Shown here in pieces: positions 9,701 to 19,871 of a DNA stretch of 64,000 bases; within the stretch, counting starts at the first letter, position 1; each line of letters begins with the position of its first letter. The translations under genes were made by a program, and so were the position numbers. The stretch covers positions 28,962,605 through 29,026,604 of the forward strand of contig CM037783.1 in assembly GCA_021229015.1 (NCBI GenBank), written 5' to 3'. The DNA is from Solen grandis. Its lineage: Eukaryota; Mollusca; Bivalvia; Adapedonta; Solenidae. The notes below the pieces were generated by a model, which saw nothing but the letters and a program-made list of their open reading frames with translations, had not been told where the DNA came from and ran no database searches.

Positions 9701-12107
9701 TCTTGTGAAAATATTACGATGCCATCCGACGTTGTTGTTGTTGTTGTTGCGGTTACGTGAACTTTGCTATTTTTTCAGTACTATTCCTTTGAAATCACTG
9801 CATCTGACTTTGCAGTCTGAAATCTCAAATTCCAAGCAATTTTAACCTGATATGTTTGTGATAAATGCTTACTTAGTTTCATTTATTAGGCTGTGGTAGA
9901 TTACGGTAGGAATGGCAGACAACTAATGACAGTCTGGTACCTGACCCACTCAGCAACTGTCTGTCAATCAGTGAAAGTGGGCGGAGTAATTGTTATTCAA
10001 TTTGCATATACAGTACCCTCACACACCTATTACACAGTCATGTACTACTATAATTAGTACCACAGGAGTCCCATCAAAAATCCAGATTTGGCCATAGATG
10101 CTTACAGAGCTATTTTGAAGAATTTTCAAAATGCCTGGGGTGAAATTCTGGGACGTATTTTGGGATTTTCAGGATGTATAATACGTCTACGTCCACTTAT
10201 TGAAACCCCTGATGGGTGTTATCAGACTGGTAAAACTGGCAATACTCTTGTGTACGTGGATTTTTATATTGATCTTGTGAATCAAAATAGACATGAATGT
10301 TAATCAAATGGTTCATGAGGTATGATCTCACATTATCGAGAACATAAAACCACACATATACACACCCACAGATTGTACACAGTGATTATTATGTTTAGGT
10401 GGGTGAACCTGGAGAAAAGTCTAGAGTCGGGGCTGACCGTCCTGGAGGTGGATGTGCCCACTGGCTTTGTTGTGATGAACCACACCCTGCGGGAGTATGT
10501 CCAGTCCGGCATGGTACCCAACCTCAAGAGGGCTGAATTCTACTACAGAAAAGTTGTCTTCTACTTTTCACATGTAAGTAGTGAAATTGTATCTAAAGAA
10601 GTTCTATTATTAATATGTTCTGTGTTTTCAGAATTTGGTGGTGAGAATAATAATTCAAATTTCCATTCAGAAAAGATAATCATCTATTATCTTGGATGCA
10701 ATAAGATAGACTTTATTTTCAAGTTATTTGAAAATACTCATTATGTAGTGATGTCCGTCAGGCTGGTGGGTGGCTCCAACATGTTAAGCTTTAAATACAA
10801 AATAATAGGGTAGAAATAAAATACCAAGGTTTATATATAAAATGGCAATAAATACCAATAATTAGATATAAAATAGGGGTAAAATACTAATGTTTAAATA
10901 TAAAGTATGATAAAGATAAAATACCACTGATTCACTGGCCTTCAGGTTGACAACAGTAAGACTTGTGTAAAGTTCCGGGCGGATCGCTGGTACCCTGTGG
11001 CCAACATGACCATCCAGCATAGAATGAGGGTGTATGACTATTATGAACCAGGTTAGTGTATCATAGACAAATTTGATGTTAACTACTTAGCAGTTCACTG
11101 TAGTGTAGATATTTATATCGTGTATTGTAGGGATTGCAGAACACATGGTTTAAAATTGATTCTTTGTATACGTCTGCTTCACAAGGTGAAGTGGATCTAC
11201 ATGCAATGTCCTGCTCATTCCAACTGTGACACAAATATCAACATCCAGTGATTCCTTTTTACTACCTGTGGCTTTCTTATTGGGAAAATTAGCATTATAA
11301 ATCAAATATTGGGAAATAATTAGATGTTTTAAATTAACAAAAAGTATATCTTACCATAGGTTGTACATGCCCAAGAAATTTTCGTCAGCTTTTAAATCAT
11401 AGGAATAACATAAATTTCATTTGAATTCCTTGAATTATTTCTTTTGAGAGAAAAATATATTTCATTTAATAGGTAGTTATTTGGGGAAATATGTCAGTTT
11501 TGGGATAGGGGAAACCACATGTAAAAGATAGTTAAGTCACCAAATAAAAATCACTGACACCTTTTAATTCTGTTGAGAGAAGGCAGTCTACTGGTAGTAT
11601 TCATCAACTGTAGCTGTTTGTCAGTTACTCAAGGTTTGGTATGGATAGATCAGGATCTGATGTAGAAAGATGTGGAATATGCAGGTTTGTTGTCGTATGT
11701 CCACTCTTGGGACATCACACTCTTTAAAATATAAAGGATTGTAGGTGGTATCAAGCTGTAATGTAGTCAAGTCTTTATCTGATATTGCGGTATTGGCAAG
11801 CCTGTCATTTTCGCCTATTTTTTTTATATGCCCCTCCTGTCTTTTGTTGGTGCCAAACAACACATGTCGCTATATATACTGGTAACATGGCTACTCACAC
11901 AGTGTGTCTATATTTGCAGGGATGCACAACACGACGATGTACACAACCTACAACATGTTCAATCTGAACATCTGCTATGTGTGTGGTTCCTACCAGTGCC
12001 CCTACTGTCCATTCTTCAACGTGGCCACTGTCGTCAAGGCTAGCTTCACATTTGTCTCCCTCATTCTAGGATTCTTCATCAAAAAATATATATTGAGGAC
12101 TACTTAG
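589..12107 (+). CDS. Alpha-2-macroglobulin / TEP (CD109-like) family protein, C-terminal part, thioester motif lost
   Basis: Thirteen exons join in frame: 589-708, 1097-1228, 1664-1835, 2134-2322, 2716-2966, 3166-3270, 3929-4106, 4430-4683, 5188-5349, 5929-6137, 10399-10573, 10946-11051 and 11920-12107. All have GT..AG borders and compatible phases, giving 746 codons plus stop. In order they encode the end of a macroglobulin (MG) domain, the sheet region around the thioester domain, the helical thioester domain (alpha-alpha toroid), the receptor-binding-type domain and a hydrophobic C-terminus. Family proteins are secreted or membrane-anchored and trap proteases or opsonise targets. Here the GCGEQ thioester reads GAAEM in the context PYG...NMFNFAYN, so covalent trapping should be impossible. 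Insect Mcr and vertebrate C5 are known thioester-less relatives. There is no C345C/netrin domain, and the C-terminal hydrophobic tail resembles CD109 (GPI) or a single-pass anchor. The N-terminal MG domains and the start lie outside the window. Family is sure; orthology is not. Confidence 0.93.
1097..1228 (+). CDS. A2M-like gene, exon B
   Basis: Acceptor ccctgcag, donor gtatgt; 44 codons. Carries the conserved LEPGEAKDIFMPIV and QGELTFTVTA pattern typical of the beta-domain preceding the thioester domain (family form: L.pg..k.v.f.i.P...G...i.v.A). Confidence 0.9.
1664..1835 (+). CDS. A2M-like gene, exon C
   Basis: Acceptor acttccag, donor gtaagt, ends in phase 1. It starts PDGVLNYY, the family's 'PEG' strand, and includes LQINIPDQFVVPE, a strand leading into the thioester domain. 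Confidence 0.9.
2134..2322 (+). CDS. A2M-like gene, exon D (degenerate thioester site)
   Basis: Acceptor tttatag, donor gtagga, phase 1 to phase 1. The family context PYG[CGEQ]NM.NFAPN is kept as PYGAAEMNMFNFAYN, but Cys and Gln of GCGEQ are replaced (codons at 2202-2216 read G-A-A-E-M). The flanking helix is well preserved, so this is substitution in an intact exon, not general decay. Confidence 0.92.
2716..2966 (+). CDS. A2M-like gene, exon E (thioester-domain helices)
   Basis: Acceptor attttgtag, donor gtaagt. Contains NGSFRMF and SSIWVSAFVAKTL, matching the family patterns dGSf..w and ..STWLTAfV.k.., then WLCNQQNESGAW. The position of the family's catalytic His (C3 H1126 region) appears to be Tyr or Asp here. 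Confidence 0.92.
3166..3270 (+). CDS. A2M-like gene, exon F
   Basis: Acceptor acatttcag, donor gtaagt, 35 codons, phase 0 to phase 0. Reads ...GHPVPLTAYVLITLYK, matching the conserved v.LTAyvliaLle helix of the thioester domain. Confidence 0.88.
3421..3661 (+). repeat. SINE-A copy 1, 5'-truncated, inside an A2M intron
   Basis: From gacatacc to a tail ending gcattaaaccc, this matches in the same order the body of the minus-strand copies at 34019-34333 and 58511-58717: 'tggtactg.tatagctcc', 'gactggttg.ccc..tgtcagg', 'atgactgaaatactgt'. The tRNA-like head is missing. It sits in the intron between exons F and G in the same orientation as the gene. Confidence 0.8.
3929..4106 (+). CDS. A2M-like gene, exon G
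   Basis: Acceptor tttgacatag, donor gtatgt, phase 0 to phase 1. Thioester-domain helices, including ANREIFHLAISAYALSL, the family's a.Ya.ala.yALala pattern. Confidence 0.9.
4430..4683 (+). CDS. A2M-like gene, exon H
   Basis: Acceptor after a long pyrimidine run (tttttccag), donor gtatgt. It encodes VELQNDGYAVQSTAYALMAH, a version of the ve.tAYALLa helix, and ends GGFASTQ, matching gGf.sTQ(D) where the family continues into the next exon. Confidence 0.92.
5108..5184 (+). repeat. 24-bp tandem repeat, about 3 copies, abutting a splice acceptor
   Basis: The unit gctaattctgtgatattggt plus tatt is repeated three times. The last copy runs into the acceptor tattgtgcag of exon I, so the array is part of the branch-point/polypyrimidine zone of this intron. 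Confidence 0.9.
5188..5349 (+). CDS. A2M-like gene, exon I
   Basis: Acceptor attgtgcag, donor gtaagt, 54 codons. Begins DSLTAMEALFEFTQ, matching the family pattern (TQ)Dt..al.aL..y, i.e. the last helix of the thioester domain before the sheet returns. Confidence 0.9.
5929..6137 (+). CDS. A2M-like gene, exon J
   Basis: Acceptor caaacatag, donor gtatgc after the second base of a Lys codon. Reads VRAEGVGRAMMQLTTTVNVE, matching a.G.G.a..ql...yn, and ends TPCIK with the conserved Cys that starts the receptor-binding-type domain. Confidence 0.9.
6330..6600 (+). repeat. Two diverged direct repeat units (~165 bp)
   Basis: Both units share 'ttggccata.aacttctaaa', 'catgcttgttca/catacttgttca', 'attc.catcaagg/ggca' and 'taggtccatttt'. 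They are similar but clearly diverged, and noncoding. Confidence 0.6.
8409..9522 (+). repeat. Hairpin-ended tandem element, family E copy 1
   Basis: Starts ctattcgaagaatatgagag, followed by a gtcggcgttggcg stretch. It then carries about six units of roughly 165 bp, each beginning 'ttttggttaaagttttgc.tgcaag' (near 8464, 8629, 8794, 8959, 9126, 9293). It ends gaatagtcgagtgtgctgtc, a short imperfect hairpin, then caactcttgttt. The copy at 40379-41160 (minus) has the same two ends but a different interior. No coding capacity. Confidence 0.85.
10399..10573 (+). CDS. A2M-like gene, exon K (receptor-binding-type domain)
   Basis: Acceptor tgtttag, donor gtaagt. The split Lys codon gives TPCIK-WVNLEKS, and the exon continues SGLTVLEVDVPTGFV, matching the family pattern SgMalleV.lpSGf. 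Confidence 0.92.
10946..11051 (+). CDS. A2M-like gene, exon L
   Basis: Acceptor ccttcag, donor gttagt, ending in phase 1. Reads CVKFRADRWYPVANM and MRVYDYYEPG, matching the family's c..f.......v.......V.DYYeP. Confidence 0.92.
11920..12107 (+). CDS. A2M-like gene, last exon M: cysteine cluster and hydrophobic tail
   Basis: Acceptor atatttgcag; stop codon TAG at 12105-12107. After a threonine/asparagine-rich linker comes CYVCGSYQCPYC (C-x2-C-x4-C-x2-C), then a hydrophobic stretch (SFTFVSLILGFF) and basic residues KKYILRTT. That arrangement suits a GPI-attachment signal as in CD109, or a short membrane anchor. The sequence does not decide between them. Confidence 0.9.
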
Positions 12108-12845
12108 TGCTAAAGCAAACGGTGTTTGTCTGAACCTATTCTTGTGTCATACATTTGTACATTAATTTTAAACAGTGCATTGATGAGGTTTGTATTCAGT
12201 GTTTCCACATACATTGTAATTATGATTTCTTGTCTTTATTTCAATTGTTTTTTTTATAATGGTATAATAATCTATTCTCAAGCTTACCATTACGGGACTA
12301 AAACATTTTTTAATATGTGATTGTGCCTAATATTTTCACGTTCATGCATTTTAAACTTGCATCCATTCTGTCATAGGTAACACAGGTAAAATTTGCTCAT
12401 ACAGTCTGTGTATGTCACTTATGTCAGTTTTACATAAAGTGCTGCTGACCAATTATCACATTTGAATATATGTTTTCAAAGGCATTTGATACCGGAAATG
12501 AAAATGGCAATATTTACTCAATTTTCATGTTACATATGTGATGTTATTCTAATTCACATTTTCTATATAAACAAAATGTTATGGATGGATTGGTGTTTTC
12601 ATTCCGTGTTAGAAGTTTTGTGTGCATATTTTTTTCCTTTACTTTCAAGTTCTAAGTTATGGTCCAGATTTTAACTGCAAAAGAACGTACTCTGAATGTA
12701 TGTTTGAATCTTGCTATGTCTTCACCATCTACCATATGTATGATACTACATAATGAAACAACATTAGCATCCTTCAGGGACCAAAAACTGAACATTAACA
12801 TCCCATCTTGTAGATGTTTGGTAGATTTTTATTAATATATTCAGT

Positions 12846-12872
12846 GGGGGGGGGGGGGGGGGGGGGGGGGGG
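12846..12872 (+). repeat. Poly-G tract, 27 nt
   Basis: Uninterrupted run of 27 G. In RNA of the plus strand it could stack as G-quadruplex. Length in a homopolymer this long is also prone to sequencing error. Confidence 0.95.
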
Positions 12873-13823
12873 TCATTAGTTTAGAGATGTCAAACTAGCA
12901 TGCACATACGGTTGTTAAACATTGGCCTATACTCAGAGGCTATACAATCTATCAAAGAGAGATATTCCCATTACCGGTATATTGTACATAGTCTTCCTGT
13001 CTGCTGTTCATGTCCAGGATTTTTCTAAAATGGAGAAAAACGATTGATTGTGGTCATAATTCTGGTCAGTTAATGTGAGACGGTCAGAATGACATGTTTG
13101 TGTTTACAGGATGTCTATTCTATTATTAACCGTGTTCCTTCATGTAGCATGTTTCATGGTTCAATATTTACCCCCCTTGGATCATTTGACACAATTTTAA
13201 ATACTGTATATATAATCATTCTGTGTACATAGAAGTCATTACTGTAAAGCCATAGTATATAACATTCATATTTCACTTTTATACATTCCAGTGATTTGTA
13301 TATTCTATTTTTGTACGCATACTTTTTCTTTTATATTGTACAGAGTATATATATATATATATATATTATTCTTGAATTCATATGTATATAAATCATGACC
13401 AAGAATTATTGTTTTTGAGTACACCAATCTAAGAGGTTTTAGATCCTGTATGTTGTATTACTCGTCAAACAAGCTTGTATAAAAGCTGGAAATAATACCC
13501 AAATAATGAATTGATCATTTTGTATTTAAGACTTAAATATTGAATTTCTTTGTGAAATTTGATTTTACCTTGTCGCTCTATCCCTTGACTTAAATAAATC
13601 ACAATAGACATACATAGGCTTTTAAAGAAATACATAGGCTTTTAAAGAAATAAAGGAAATACACAGAGAATGTTCAGTGATGGTGGAAAAAACCTATACA
13701 TAGTTCACCATTTCATGAATTTGTGATATCTTCATTAGATCAGGTACTCCAGCGTACACTATGTGAAGCAGAATATCATATGTTATGTACTTATATGCAC
13801 ATGTGTATGGCTGTACGAAAGAC

Positions 13824-13829
13824 AATAAA
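13824..13829 (+). terminator. Candidate polyadenylation signal of the A2M-like gene
   Basis: AATAAA followed about 20-30 nt later by a T-rich/GT-rich stretch. It is 1.7 kb after the stop codon; earlier hexamers at 13593 and 13649 are alternatives. Confidence 0.4.
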
Positions 13830-13884
13830 CATATTGATTAAATTGAGTTGTTTTTTATACCAGTGTGTATGCAAGTAAGTGGCC

Positions 13885-13970
13885 AGATGTGAACGGCAGA
13901 TCCTCTCGGATTGGGATCCAATATGTAAAATAAAAGGACTAATATACAGGGGTTACGGAGCCATCGAGAG
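13885..13970 (+). repeat. 'ggatcc' repeat family, copy 1
   Basis: Shares the sequence order gtgaacggc.gatcc, cgg.t..gga, atatg.aa..ataaa, atacaggggttac with 50633-50702. Diverged copy of the same noncoding repeat. Confidence 0.65.
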
Positions 13971-14554
13971 AGAAGGAGAAGTCTCTCTCACTTCAGATAT
14001 TATTCAAACTGACACACATTTAACAATACATATTTACATGTTTCAACTGAATTACAGAGTAGACACACACATCACAGAAAAATATCTTTTATGGAATGTC
14101 AAATCTACATAAACACACATAATTTGAGAGATTTGCAAATAATATATCTTCAATTGAATTATTGATACCAACAATTGATTTGAAAAACTCTACTTTTGAA
14201 ATAATTTGGAGAGATCAACAATTTAATTGTATCATTAAAGACTCATTACTGATATATTTATAGTTTATTTATGTCTCATCAGTGCATACATCATTACACT
14301 AAAACATAATACATATTTAGTTAAAAAAAAAACTTAAAACACATATGCCAACATACGTATCTCTAAAAAGTAATAAAGTAATAAAGCCAGATGAGTATGA
14401 GGTGAATATGCAACTGTGTGTCAGTGAGTATATAGCTGAGTTTGTAAGTTTGCAGGTGATTAAGTGCGTGATTTTGATTATGTTAATCTGTATGTATGTG
14501 CTCATGTATGTGAAAAGTGATTTCACCATACAAACATTATGCCATGTCATTTGT

Positions 14555-14675
14555 ACTGTCACCTGCTGTAAGCAGAGGTGACACAGGGATCATTATTCTG
14601 TCTGTCTGTCACACTTCCTATGTCATGCTTCAGCAGGTGACACACGTTCCAAAGAACATTCTTGTGTTTCATAAT
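14555..14675 (+). repeat. Dispersed repeat 'i', copy 1
   Basis: Order of motifs: gacacagggatca, tctgtctgtctgtcacac, cttcagcaggtgacac, gttccaaagaa, ttcttgt. The same order occurs at 20595-20695. The copy here ends 'attcttgtgtttc'. Confidence 0.75.
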
Positions 14676-14689
14676 GATACAAATTTCAC

Positions 14690-14890
14690 GAAAAAGAAGC
14701 GATAATATTGACGTATTGAAGACTAACGCACATGGTACATAATGTGCACACATCTGCTGTACAATACCAGTTAAACGCATTGAAATTGTTGATCAAATTA
14801 TCCAATTAGTATTTTGAATGGATGTACACTCTTTGTTTACATTTTCCATTGGCGAGTATTTCCAAAGATTGTTCATAATCGGAAATTTGA
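14690..14890 (+). repeat. Dispersed repeat 'j', copy 1
   Basis: Aligns by eye with 19500-19700: acgaaaa, 'gactaac.ca.atggta', 'atctgctgta', 'agttaaacgcattgaaa', 'gttgatcaa', ttgg(c)gagt. Noncoding. Similarity seems to resume near 15150 (ttttggaagaata..ggccttt). Confidence 0.7.
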
Positions 14891-14999
14891 TTTTGAAAAA
14901 CTTGTGCCGAATCACAATTTGTTTATCTGCTACATCATCAGTTTATGTAATCGCGATTTGTTAACTGAGACATATGGTGTATGGAAAACGTCAGACAAA

Positions 15000-15985
15000 T
15001 GACATTGATATGCAGAACATGCAAGTTGGGTATTTTGTAAACAACTGAATACTCTTTAGTAAAAGATGTTTTTCTTATTTTATATACATTGTAGTAATTT
15101 GTTGTCACGAATATGTACAGGTTACATATCTGTAACACACACTTTGCTTTTCTGTTCAAAGTTGATTTTGGAAGAATATTTTGGCCTTTTATTCAATTGA
15201 AGAGCTCTTCAAATCAGTTATTGATATCATCAGTTGAATTAATAATATCAGTAATGCATTTGAAGATGTCTCTAATTATTTGTAGAACTCTTCAAATTTT
15301 GTGTTTATGTAGATTTTTCATTCCATGTTCTTTGCTCAATATTTGTACACACAAGTATGTATTACTTTGTCAGTATCAGAGACAACAGGTCTCAGTCATA
15401 GTCCACAATTCCAGATTCTTCTATAAATATCCTGCTTTCTTAAAATGTTAAGACTGAATTGGATTTTCTTATCGATATGTTTTAAATACTTAATAGTCTG
15501 CAAAATGTTAAGATAATTTTATCCTCAATTTGTACTTTACATGATTAAAGGGCCACTACTGTGTCAGTCAACAATACTGAGGCAGCAGTCAGTTATGCTT
15601 CTACATTCTACAGATAGTCAATCATTTGAAGGCAGCTTGGAATGGAACACTCAACCTGATGGTACTTTTTGGCAGTATGGAGGCTAGTCATAAACACTTG
15701 ATTTTTTTCCTCATTCATTGAATGATCAAAGATCTATTTAATCTGTCTGATGTTAAAAAAAATTAATATTTTAGCAACATTTGTACTATAGAGAAATTTT
15801 TAACTAAATATACTCACTAAACTGAATATACTTCACCAACTCTGACTTTACATACTAAGGTTTTTAAAGCAAACCTGCAAATATTTCCTTATTTATTCTA
15901 TATAAAAATAATTCATTGCAAAAACCGATGGAGAGGATTTTAGTTATGTACTGCTAAATCTTTCCATGTATATTGAAAATAGCAG
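15000..15985 (+). other. Stretch with no recognisable gene
   Basis: AT-rich; only short accidental ORFs (for example 15113-15451). Part of 15150-15200 may belong to repeat j. Confidence 0.6.
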
Positions 15986-15986
15986 A

Positions 15987-16135
15987 TGTCCTGTTATAGC
16001 TGAGGTATAATTGCCCACAACATACTGCAGGATGGTAGGATGTGTCCTGTTATAGCTGAGGTATAATTGCCCACAACATACTGCAGGATGGTAGGATGTG
16101 TCCTGTTATAGCTGAGGTATAATTTCCTGTAAATA
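15987..16135 (+). repeat. 56-bp tandem repeat, about 2.6 copies
   Basis: Units begin tgtcctgttatagctgaggt at 15987, 16043 and 16099, exactly 56 bp apart and nearly identical, so the duplication is recent. Confidence 0.95.
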
Positions 16136-16909
16136 AAACATTAATTCCTATCCATGCATTTAACTTTTATGTACCCGTTTTGATTCAGAAGGTGCAGTAG
16201 ATATTGGTATACTGGCTGTTGAGATAATTGACCTTCCCAGACATAGATTCCAACATATTTGTGAAAATAATTAACATTTAGACCATTATATATAACTTTC
16301 TTATTCAACATCAAAATGTTACAAAATTTGGTAGAGTATTAAGGTATTGCACCCGGACTCCCTTGTATCCAATCACTGTCTCTTCTGATGCTGTCTTTTC
16401 AACAAAAAGCAGGACCCCACTTGCGGGTTATCCTTGACATATAAATGGTCTTAAATATGGCCATAATAATCAGAAAATAATTGCTAGCCATTACTGTTGA
16501 AGAAGTATCCAATGTAGGCATTACCAGTCAACTTACAATCATAATTGATGACTGAGTCAAAACTAATGAATCATGATAAATCACATAACTTATTGTGTAC
16601 AAGGTATTCAATGTCATTTTCAGCATCTTTATCTTCACTTATATAATCTTTTTTCCAGGGGTACTCCCAGATATAATGGTTTTCCTGTTGACACACTTCT
16701 TGCCTTTATGCATTGATGGCTATGTGACCATAGTTTGTATGTTTAAAATGATCAAAATGCACACAACACTTTTCATGGCCTAATTGTTTGCTCTGTTATC
16801 TGTATATTGTCCAAGACTTCAGTCCTGTCAACTCCTCTGGAATTTCTTCCAGTTCAACTATTTCCACTGACTCTAATGGAACTGCATTTTTCCTAAAATA
16901 TCTAGAACA

Positions 16910-16946
<37 letters not shown>

Positions 16947-17952
16947 GTATGCATTTGATAAAATGATTTCTTGTCAATGGTACATGAGTGAAAGAGATTA
17001 TCATCTCTCTTTTCAAAAGAGGCACATTGACTGGATGTGATTCGCATCTCTTACATACTGTCATATTTTTTGTCAACAGCAAGATATATATACCAGTACC
17101 TCTCACATTTTTTTAATAAACATCTTGATTGGATTAACCAGGGCCTCTCTATATAGTATTAAGAGACCCTAGATTAACTATGTTGCATTTTGTCAGCTCA
17201 TTTTCTATTCTCTGTGCTAAGTCTGCCTTTCCTTTCCTATTTCTGTTTTTTCCCTCAACCATATGTAGTGGTTATTAATTGATTTTGTAATATATATGTA
17301 CAAAACTTTACTCTGTGATCCTGATATTTCTTGCTTTGTTCTTTCACAATGTAAGGAGATTTTTTCTGTCATAAGATGGATAACTTTTGCCATGGGGAAC
17401 AACAGTTTATCACCATCAAAGAGGAGTAACTTCTGTAATACATTACTCATTGCATTGCATACATGGATAATATAAGAATCTCAACTTTCAAAAGTTGCAT
17501 GTGTCTGCCGTCTGGTAGAAAAGGTGGTATTTATTCATTAGTTTCAACTATGTTGTGCGGAAGTACATCGTGAATTTTGGTACTTTGGAAACGTGTATCT
17601 TTGATGGTAAGCATATTACTTGCTATGAAGTGGGAACATTTATATTAAATATTTCTCAGATAACCACATGTCATGCTTAGGACAAAAATATAACCTGCAA
17701 TATATTTGGGCATGTTTGGGAGAAAAAGGACAATAATTATGAAACAAAATGTTGAAAAATGATCCCCTTCTGAATGCATGATATTGCAGTACTATATCAG
17801 AGATGTGAATACCTAGATGTGAATACCTAGAGGGGTTTAATGTAGCTCCGTGACTATATTGATTACCTCAGTGTCTTCTACCGTAATTGTTAAGCATTGT
17901 TGAGACCTTGAAAAGTGAGAACTATGCTTTCTAATATAATCTGTATAATAAC
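16136..17952 (+). other. Stretch with no recognisable gene
   Basis: Contains a TG dinucleotide run at 16914-16942. Short ORFs here are either the microsatellite read in frame or unsupported by any family pattern. Confidence 0.6.
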
Positions 17953-18486
17953 TTAAGGTCTTCCCATCCTAATAGCTATCAATTCCATCAAAGCCATGCA
18001 TATAATTTAACCATACAAATGTATATAAGCTTATATATAAGTGTCAAACAATGGTAATCTTAGGGGCAAATTGACATGCTATGACAAGTGACAGAAGTTC
18101 TTTTATTACCTCCCCTTGATTATGTTGTTGCCATTGTTTATCTCCCCTGAAAACTAAAAAAAAAAAAAGAAAAAAAAAAGTGATTTTCTCCATTTTCCGA
18201 TGATAAAGTTCAGATTTTTTTTTCACGAAAGTTGGTACAAAATCATAAAATGCATCTTTTTACCATGAGTTTTTCTCGTAAATTAAATTCAGTTTTTCAT
18301 ATTCCACAGAAAATGTAGGTTTCAATGTTAACTAACATGCGGATTATCTCCCCAAAACTAGATAAGAATTAAAGAAAACTCTTGGTGAATTTTTTTTTTT
18401 ATGTCTTCAAAGTGACAAGTTTCATAGAAATATAACCATCCAGTTGCAAGATATGGAATATGGCTATTAGGATGGGAAGACCTTAA
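17953..18486. mobile_element. MITE with ~25-bp terminal inverted repeats and TTAA flanks
   Basis: TTAA at 17953-17956 is followed by ggtcttcccatcctaatagc. The exact reverse complement precedes TTAA at 18483-18486. Element body 17957-18482, 526 bp, no ORF of a transposase. TTAA duplication is the hallmark of piggyBac-type transposition, but the termini GGTC..GACC are not the usual CCC..GGG, so the driving family is uncertain. The inverted repeats are perfect over 20 bp, suggesting a fairly young insertion. Confidence 0.85.
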
Positions 18487-19871
18487 GAATTCTTTGTGTC
18501 TGAAATTTTAATCTTCTTACAAGGTAAAATATAGAGTAACCAGAGTTGTTTTAATGGGGCATACGGTACTCTTTTACTTGGGCCCTATGATTCTCTTGTT
18601 AACCAGGTTTTCAAAGAAAATTTTAATTATTTTGAATGGGGTACGTCGTTGGGTGGGTGGGCGTTCGGGCGTCAAACATTTCGTTTCCGTCGAATATCTC
18701 CTGTTAGAATTGAGATACACTTTTTATACTTGGTAGGTAGATACCTTATGGGAAGAGGAAGAAATGGATAGATGTTCAGGTCAAGGTGAATACCACTGTT
18801 ACTTAAAATATTTTTGCTTGCCTTAGGCAATACTTGAAAACCTAGTTTGTGTTTCTTGTTTTACATGTATTCATATTTTAGCTCACCAGAGCACAACGTG
18901 CTAAAGGTAATTTATTGTGATCACAATGCGTTTGAAGTTTGTCGTCAATAATTTTGCTTTATATGACATCTCCTCTGAAACCACTCGGTAGAAATTGGTG
19001 AAACTTGGCATGAATGATCCTTAGGTCTTAACGAAAGTTGCAAAAATAAACTTAATCCTTGCAGAACTCTGGTTGCCATTGCACCAACATAATTGTATGC
19101 AACAATCTTCAAAACTCACCTCCTCGGAAGCCAATGGTCAGAATTTAATTTCAATTTGCATAGATGATCACCTCATAGCCATCTACCATAATTGCTAAAA
19201 TGATGTTGATTCCTTGAGAAAATGAGGCCAAACAGAGTTTGCTAGTTTCCTTATATACTCTAAATAGAAAAAAAAAGTTTCCTCTGAAACCAACGGTCAG
19301 AATTTAATTTCATTTGCGACAACTGGTCACCTCATGACTGACTACCAAAATTGCTAAAATGAAGGTGATTCCTTGAAAAATGAGTTCCCAGGGGTCGGCT
19401 ATAGTTTCCTTGAACACTGTATTATATATACTTAAAATATTAATTATCTCCCCTTTTTAAAGGCTCATTATATTTCATAATTATTCAATTTTCAGGAAAA
19501 CGAAAATATAAAATAACATTGACAAATCGTAGACTAACACAAATGGTATATGATTTGCAAATATCTGCTGTAGATTAACAGTTAAACGCATTGAAAAAGT
19601 TGATCAAGTTACTTAGTTAAGTATTTTGGATGGATGACAAAATACTCACATTGTCTACATTTTGCATTGGCGAGTTTTCCCAATGAATTTGTTTTTCAGT
19701 CCGAAGAATATACACTGCTTTTGGAAGCATAATGGGCCTTTAAAGTTATTTTATATAGTATAGAACCATGTGAACTGTTTCAAAGTGTTTGATTTGGCTC
19801 ATAGAAGTTTCTTTAAAAAAGTAAATTGTAAATTATAGCTTAGCCAGCAGTGTTGTTTGAGGGGTGGGGTT

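Larger units (their letters stand above)
6138..10398 (+). other. 4.3-kb intron of the A2M-like gene, repeat-filled
   Basis: No exon of the family is missing between TPCIK and WVNLEKS, so this is one intron. It contains two diverged direct units (about 6330-6600), a stretch with CCCC/GGGG runs (7090-7390) of unknown nature, and the 1.1-kb tandem element at 8409-9522. The region 9895-10320 has a short open stretch (10088-10303) with no recognisable protein. Confidence 0.8.
12108..13829 (+). other. Long 3' UTR of the A2M-like gene (inferred)
   Basis: No ORF of interest. AATAAA hexamers occur at 13593, 13649 and 13824; the last is followed by a T/GT-rich stretch (gagttgttttttat) and is the best polyadenylation candidate. 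The interval also holds a 27-nt poly-G tract and a TA microsatellite (13347-13370). Confidence 0.45.

Noticed and set aside
10088..10813. ORFs between intron repeats and exon K taken as extra exons
   Set aside because: The joined reading TPCIK-WVNLEKS is continuous in the family, so no exon is missing; the ORF at 10322 merely extends exon K into introns.
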